Below, in pieces: positions 61,268 through 64,000 of a stretch of DNA of 64,000 nucleotides. The notes below the pieces were generated by a model, which was given only the letters and a program-made list of their open reading frames with translations, did no database searches and was not told the DNA's origin. Origin of the DNA: Augochlora pura (taxonomy: Eukaryota > Arthropoda > Insecta > Hymenoptera > Halictidae). Position 1 is the first letter of the stretch, and each line of letters begins with the position of its first letter. Made by a program: the position numbers and the translations under genes. The stretch spans positions 18,972,001-19,036,000 of the forward strand of contig NC_135774.1 in the NCBI RefSeq assembly GCF_028453695.1, written 5' to 3'.

Positions 61268-61812
61268 CCCTTTGCATTCTGAAACATTCAGGACGTTAGC
61301 TACCAGCTACTCATCGCTAATTTGTTGCAAAAACGCGCATTTACGAACTCTCATATTTTTTAATAGAATTTTGGAACCAAGTAACGTATTATAATGATAT
61401 TGGACTTAAAGAATTAATTGACATCGTGATATGTATATTTGTAAAAAGAACTAATATTTTATCCTTTATAATTTTGTAAAGTATGACAAACTTTGAAACA
61501 TTCCCCAACTTGCATTGCAGGCTGATTTGTGCACTTTGACAATAATAGCTAGTTTAACGTAGTTTTTCTATATATCATAGTAATTTTACCGTAGTTTTTC
61601 TATATATCATAGTAATTTTACCGTACCTTGATTCGATTTCTTGTGCCATTTCAAGAGAAAACTTCAAGAAAACATGCATTTCTTAAAAAGTTGTGCTGAA
61701 ATATGTTACTTCTACGTAATAACTAATAAACTTGAATATTCCCTTAGATGAGATATCCGAGTGACATGTTAGAATCATTGACCCCTGAGAAGGGACAGCT
61801 GAGTGCAAAGGG
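61268..61812. mobile_element. Long TTAA-flanked MITE
   Basis: TTAA at 61264-61267 and 61813-61816. Ends CCCTTTGCATTC and GAGTGCAAAGGG, inverted with one mismatch. At 545 bp it is longer than other members and contains a perfect 32-bp tandem duplication. Confidence 0.75.
61559..61622. repeat. Perfect 32-bp tandem duplication
   Basis: A unit starting GTAGTTTTTCTATATATC and ending AATTTTACC occurs twice with no differences, so the duplication is recent. Confidence 0.9.
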
Positions 61813-61816
61813 TTAA

Positions 61817-62542
61817 AATCATTTATCACTCTATTTATCAGTTTCTTGTAGCAATGTTTTTAAGCAATCCTTAGTGAGACATGTGAAAGTTTAAATTAAT
61901 TGTCCAAACTAGACAGTCTAATAATTGTACTCGGGATCCATTTGGACCCAGGTGTTAATCGCCACTGTTAAAAAAATATTTTATAAATGATTATATCAAA
62001 CGGCTCTCCTCAAGCAATATGTTGAAACTGTCCATTTCTTTAACAACAATTTTCTACCGACGTTCGACGCGTCAGGTTACACAAATTTTACAAGATGTAA
62101 CATAAAGTCCACTTTTCTAAGGTCCTTCTTTTCTTCTAGACACTGAAAAGAGACCGACGTTGGTGCTAATCATCTCCTAATAATCATCGCACAATTTCGT
62201 CCTGTATAAACTAATACGCTGTTCTTATTTTCATGATACCTCTGCACGATGAAACGAATCCATCAAATAATTCGATAAACGTATTGCAGCACGAGATAAA
62301 AATCTTCTTTGAAGATCTTTTAAAGAAATCAGTGTCGTCTGATTAGTACCAACACTACTGCCGATACTATTTTAGAACTACAATGGTTAGACTGCGGGTT
62401 TTATGCATTGACAGCGCAAATGAATGACCGAATTAAGTACGAGAACATCGATTTATCCCTGGATTATCCACGTGGAGTGGTCATGGACCTGCAACGAAAG
62501 AAGTACTATTTATTAATTAAATAAGACGAATATTCGCCAGTG
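61817..62542. other. Downstream sequence
   Basis: TAGACTGCGGGTTTTATGCA at about 62390 is a terminus of the MITE family seen at 38887. No matching end was found. Confidence 0.4.
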
Positions 62543-62703
62543 ATAGGAGTCTACTAGATCTCCAGGTTGGTACTCCTGACACGAGACTTCTGCGTGACTA
62601 TTCTAGACACTAGGTTACCACGTGGGTATTCCCGGTACAAAATCCTCACGCGGATACTCCTAGTGCTAGACTACCACGTGAGTAATCCCGGGTTATAAAC
62701 GCG
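62543..62703. repeat. 28-bp minisatellite carrying CACGTG
   Basis: Units start at 62571, 62599, 62627, 62655 and 62683, exactly 28 bp apart, with a decayed unit before them from about 62543. Typical blocks are TACTCCTAGTGCTAGACTAC and a CACGTG or CACGCGG end. Units differ at several positions. Confidence 0.8.
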
Positions 62704-64000
62704 CTGTACCATCGTCAAATTTATGAAAATATTGTTAGAAGAAGAAATGCGCTTTCATCTAGCACCTGTCTCTTACGACAAACTTCGAAAGTTAATATTT
62801 CCGGCAAATATCCGCAGTCTGACAATTACATACAACGACACAGACATGGAGTGAAAAAAAATTGTAAACATAAACAACGTCAAAAATGATTGTACATAGT
62901 ATCGATATAACATTTATGACTCGAGTCGCTAAATAATGTAACCGTTGTAAATATTCGATTCGTAAGAAAGTCACGACCTAGACAATTTATTGAGGATGAG
63001 TTTCAAACGGTATTGCAAATGTTCGAAACAAAGTGCTGCCTCTGTTTAATTCTCGCGCACTGTATGTAGATACGTATCTCTCTTGAACTTAACACAGTAT
63101 TAATCAGAGGTAATGGTTCAACGCGTATTAACAATGAACATGTGATATCTCTTTGTGAATTGGAGCTCAATGTTCGACGAATTAGTATGCCCATTCCGTC
63201 GTATTCTGCGTAATTATGAAATTACGAAGTTTATGTACTTTTCATCACTTCGTATAAACGTCTGTACGAAAATTGCGTATTTACAATGAAAATTAAGTTC
63301 GCATAGCGGTGCATTCGTTATGTAGATAAATGAAAAAATTGATATAAATACTATATTATATTTTCATTTATGTTTGCACCAGAACACTGTTATTATCAAT
63401 ATTTAATTTACACGTCTAAAAGATAGTTTTGAGTGCACACAAAATGCCACAACGGCATTAAATAAAGAAAATTTCCTTCAAGTACGTTCATTATTACAAA
63501 TTGAAGGTTTAAACGACAGCACACTGCCGAGAAATGTATACTAATCTGTCGTTCATTGTACCACTTACCTTGTAAATTCATTTCGCCGAGCTCTAGCTAT
63601 TAACTATAACAAAATCGATCGCAGAGCCTCATCTAATTAAATTCAATCATTCCGTGTCCTATGCATGAATCTTTTTCTCGCGCTGTTCGCTACGCGAAGC
63701 TGCGAGGCGCTTTTCAAACTGACAATTATTTTTGATAGATTTATAAAAGCGTCGCCATCGAAGCCAACTGTTTCGTAAGATTCCGCCGCGCGCGCGCGCG
63801 CGAGCACGCGAAAAGCTTGTTTCGCATCGGCGTGTAAAAAGATCGAAGCACTGGACTTGTTTGTATAGAACCGAGCGAATTCGGGCAGAGTATTCGCATC
63901 CGTGAATTCTGTATTTTTTGAACAGCAGGACAATGGTCGTCGAATCGCCCGCAGCGACGACGATCGCTGGGAAGGCGGAAAATCCACGAAAACTGTCCGA
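62704..64000. other. Right edge of window
   Basis: AT-rich to about 63640, then GC-richer with a (CG)8 tract at 63787-63802. A 114-codon minus-strand frame (63643-63987) reaches almost to the edge. It has no recognisable domain, and I cannot tell whether it belongs to a neighbouring gene. Confidence 0.35.

Noticed and set aside
63643..63987. 114-codon minus-strand frame at the right edge
   Set aside because: GC-rich with a (CG)n tract and no domain. Whether a neighbouring gene begins beyond the window cannot be judged.
1..64000. tRNA, rRNA, CRISPR or bacterial-type operon signals
   Set aside because: None seen by eye. Exon-intron structure and repeats show a eukaryotic genome. A covariance-model search would be needed to exclude small RNA genes.

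Overview
The window is eukaryotic and looks like an insect genome. It is AT-rich with CpG-rich islands, has very long introns, and carries mariner/Tc1, TTAA-flanked (piggyBac-type) and LTR repeats. A hymenopteran (ant or bee) is my best guess from the repeat style, but that is inference. Three runs of exactly 100 N are scaffold gaps (8419-8518, 8818-8917, 41666-41765).

Only one protein-coding gene can be supported: a RYK/Derailed-family Wnt receptor (pseudo)kinase on the + strand. Six exons are visible, with matching splice phases and GT/AG borders: transmembrane (10674-10857), juxtamembrane (32819-33002), kinase N-lobe (49011-49167), mid-kinase (54573-54840), catalytic and activation segment (55437-55623), and the last exon with its stop codon (56737-56985). 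Together they encode 408 C-terminal residues. The signal peptide and the WIF ligand-binding domain are not seen and probably lie upstream of position 1. A candidate poly(A) signal is at 57913.

The rest is intron or flank filled with transposon debris. Main families: (a) an LTR family (TGTTACG...CGTAACA) at 639-1383, 7925-8817, 12602-13461 and 39422-40308, of which two copies are solo LTRs with perfect 4-bp target duplications; (b) a Tc1-like element with TA-flanked inverted repeats (12349-14149) whose dead transposase is split by one of those solo LTRs; (c) a fold-back element built from two opposed mariner 3' ends (27372-27955); (d) several TTAA-flanked MITE lineages with CCCTTTGC-like or related ends; (e) long-hairpin MITEs starting CAGGGTGT; (f) a small MITE with a 5-bp duplication (38887-39051). 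Minisatellites include a 21-bp array with an 84-bp higher-order period (35527-35736) and a 28-bp array (62543-62703).

I found no RNA gene, no CRISPR array and no second gene. GC-rich blocks at about 6.7-7.7, 15.4-16.0, 22.0-22.4, 25.2-26.1, 37.6-38.2 and 48.3-49.0 kb carry open frames on both strands without recognisable protein character. They may be regulatory or unrecognised non-coding exons. I see no clear sign of a new biological system. The most notable structures are the nested LTR/Tc1 insertion, the mariner fold-back and the repeat arrays inside the LTRs.
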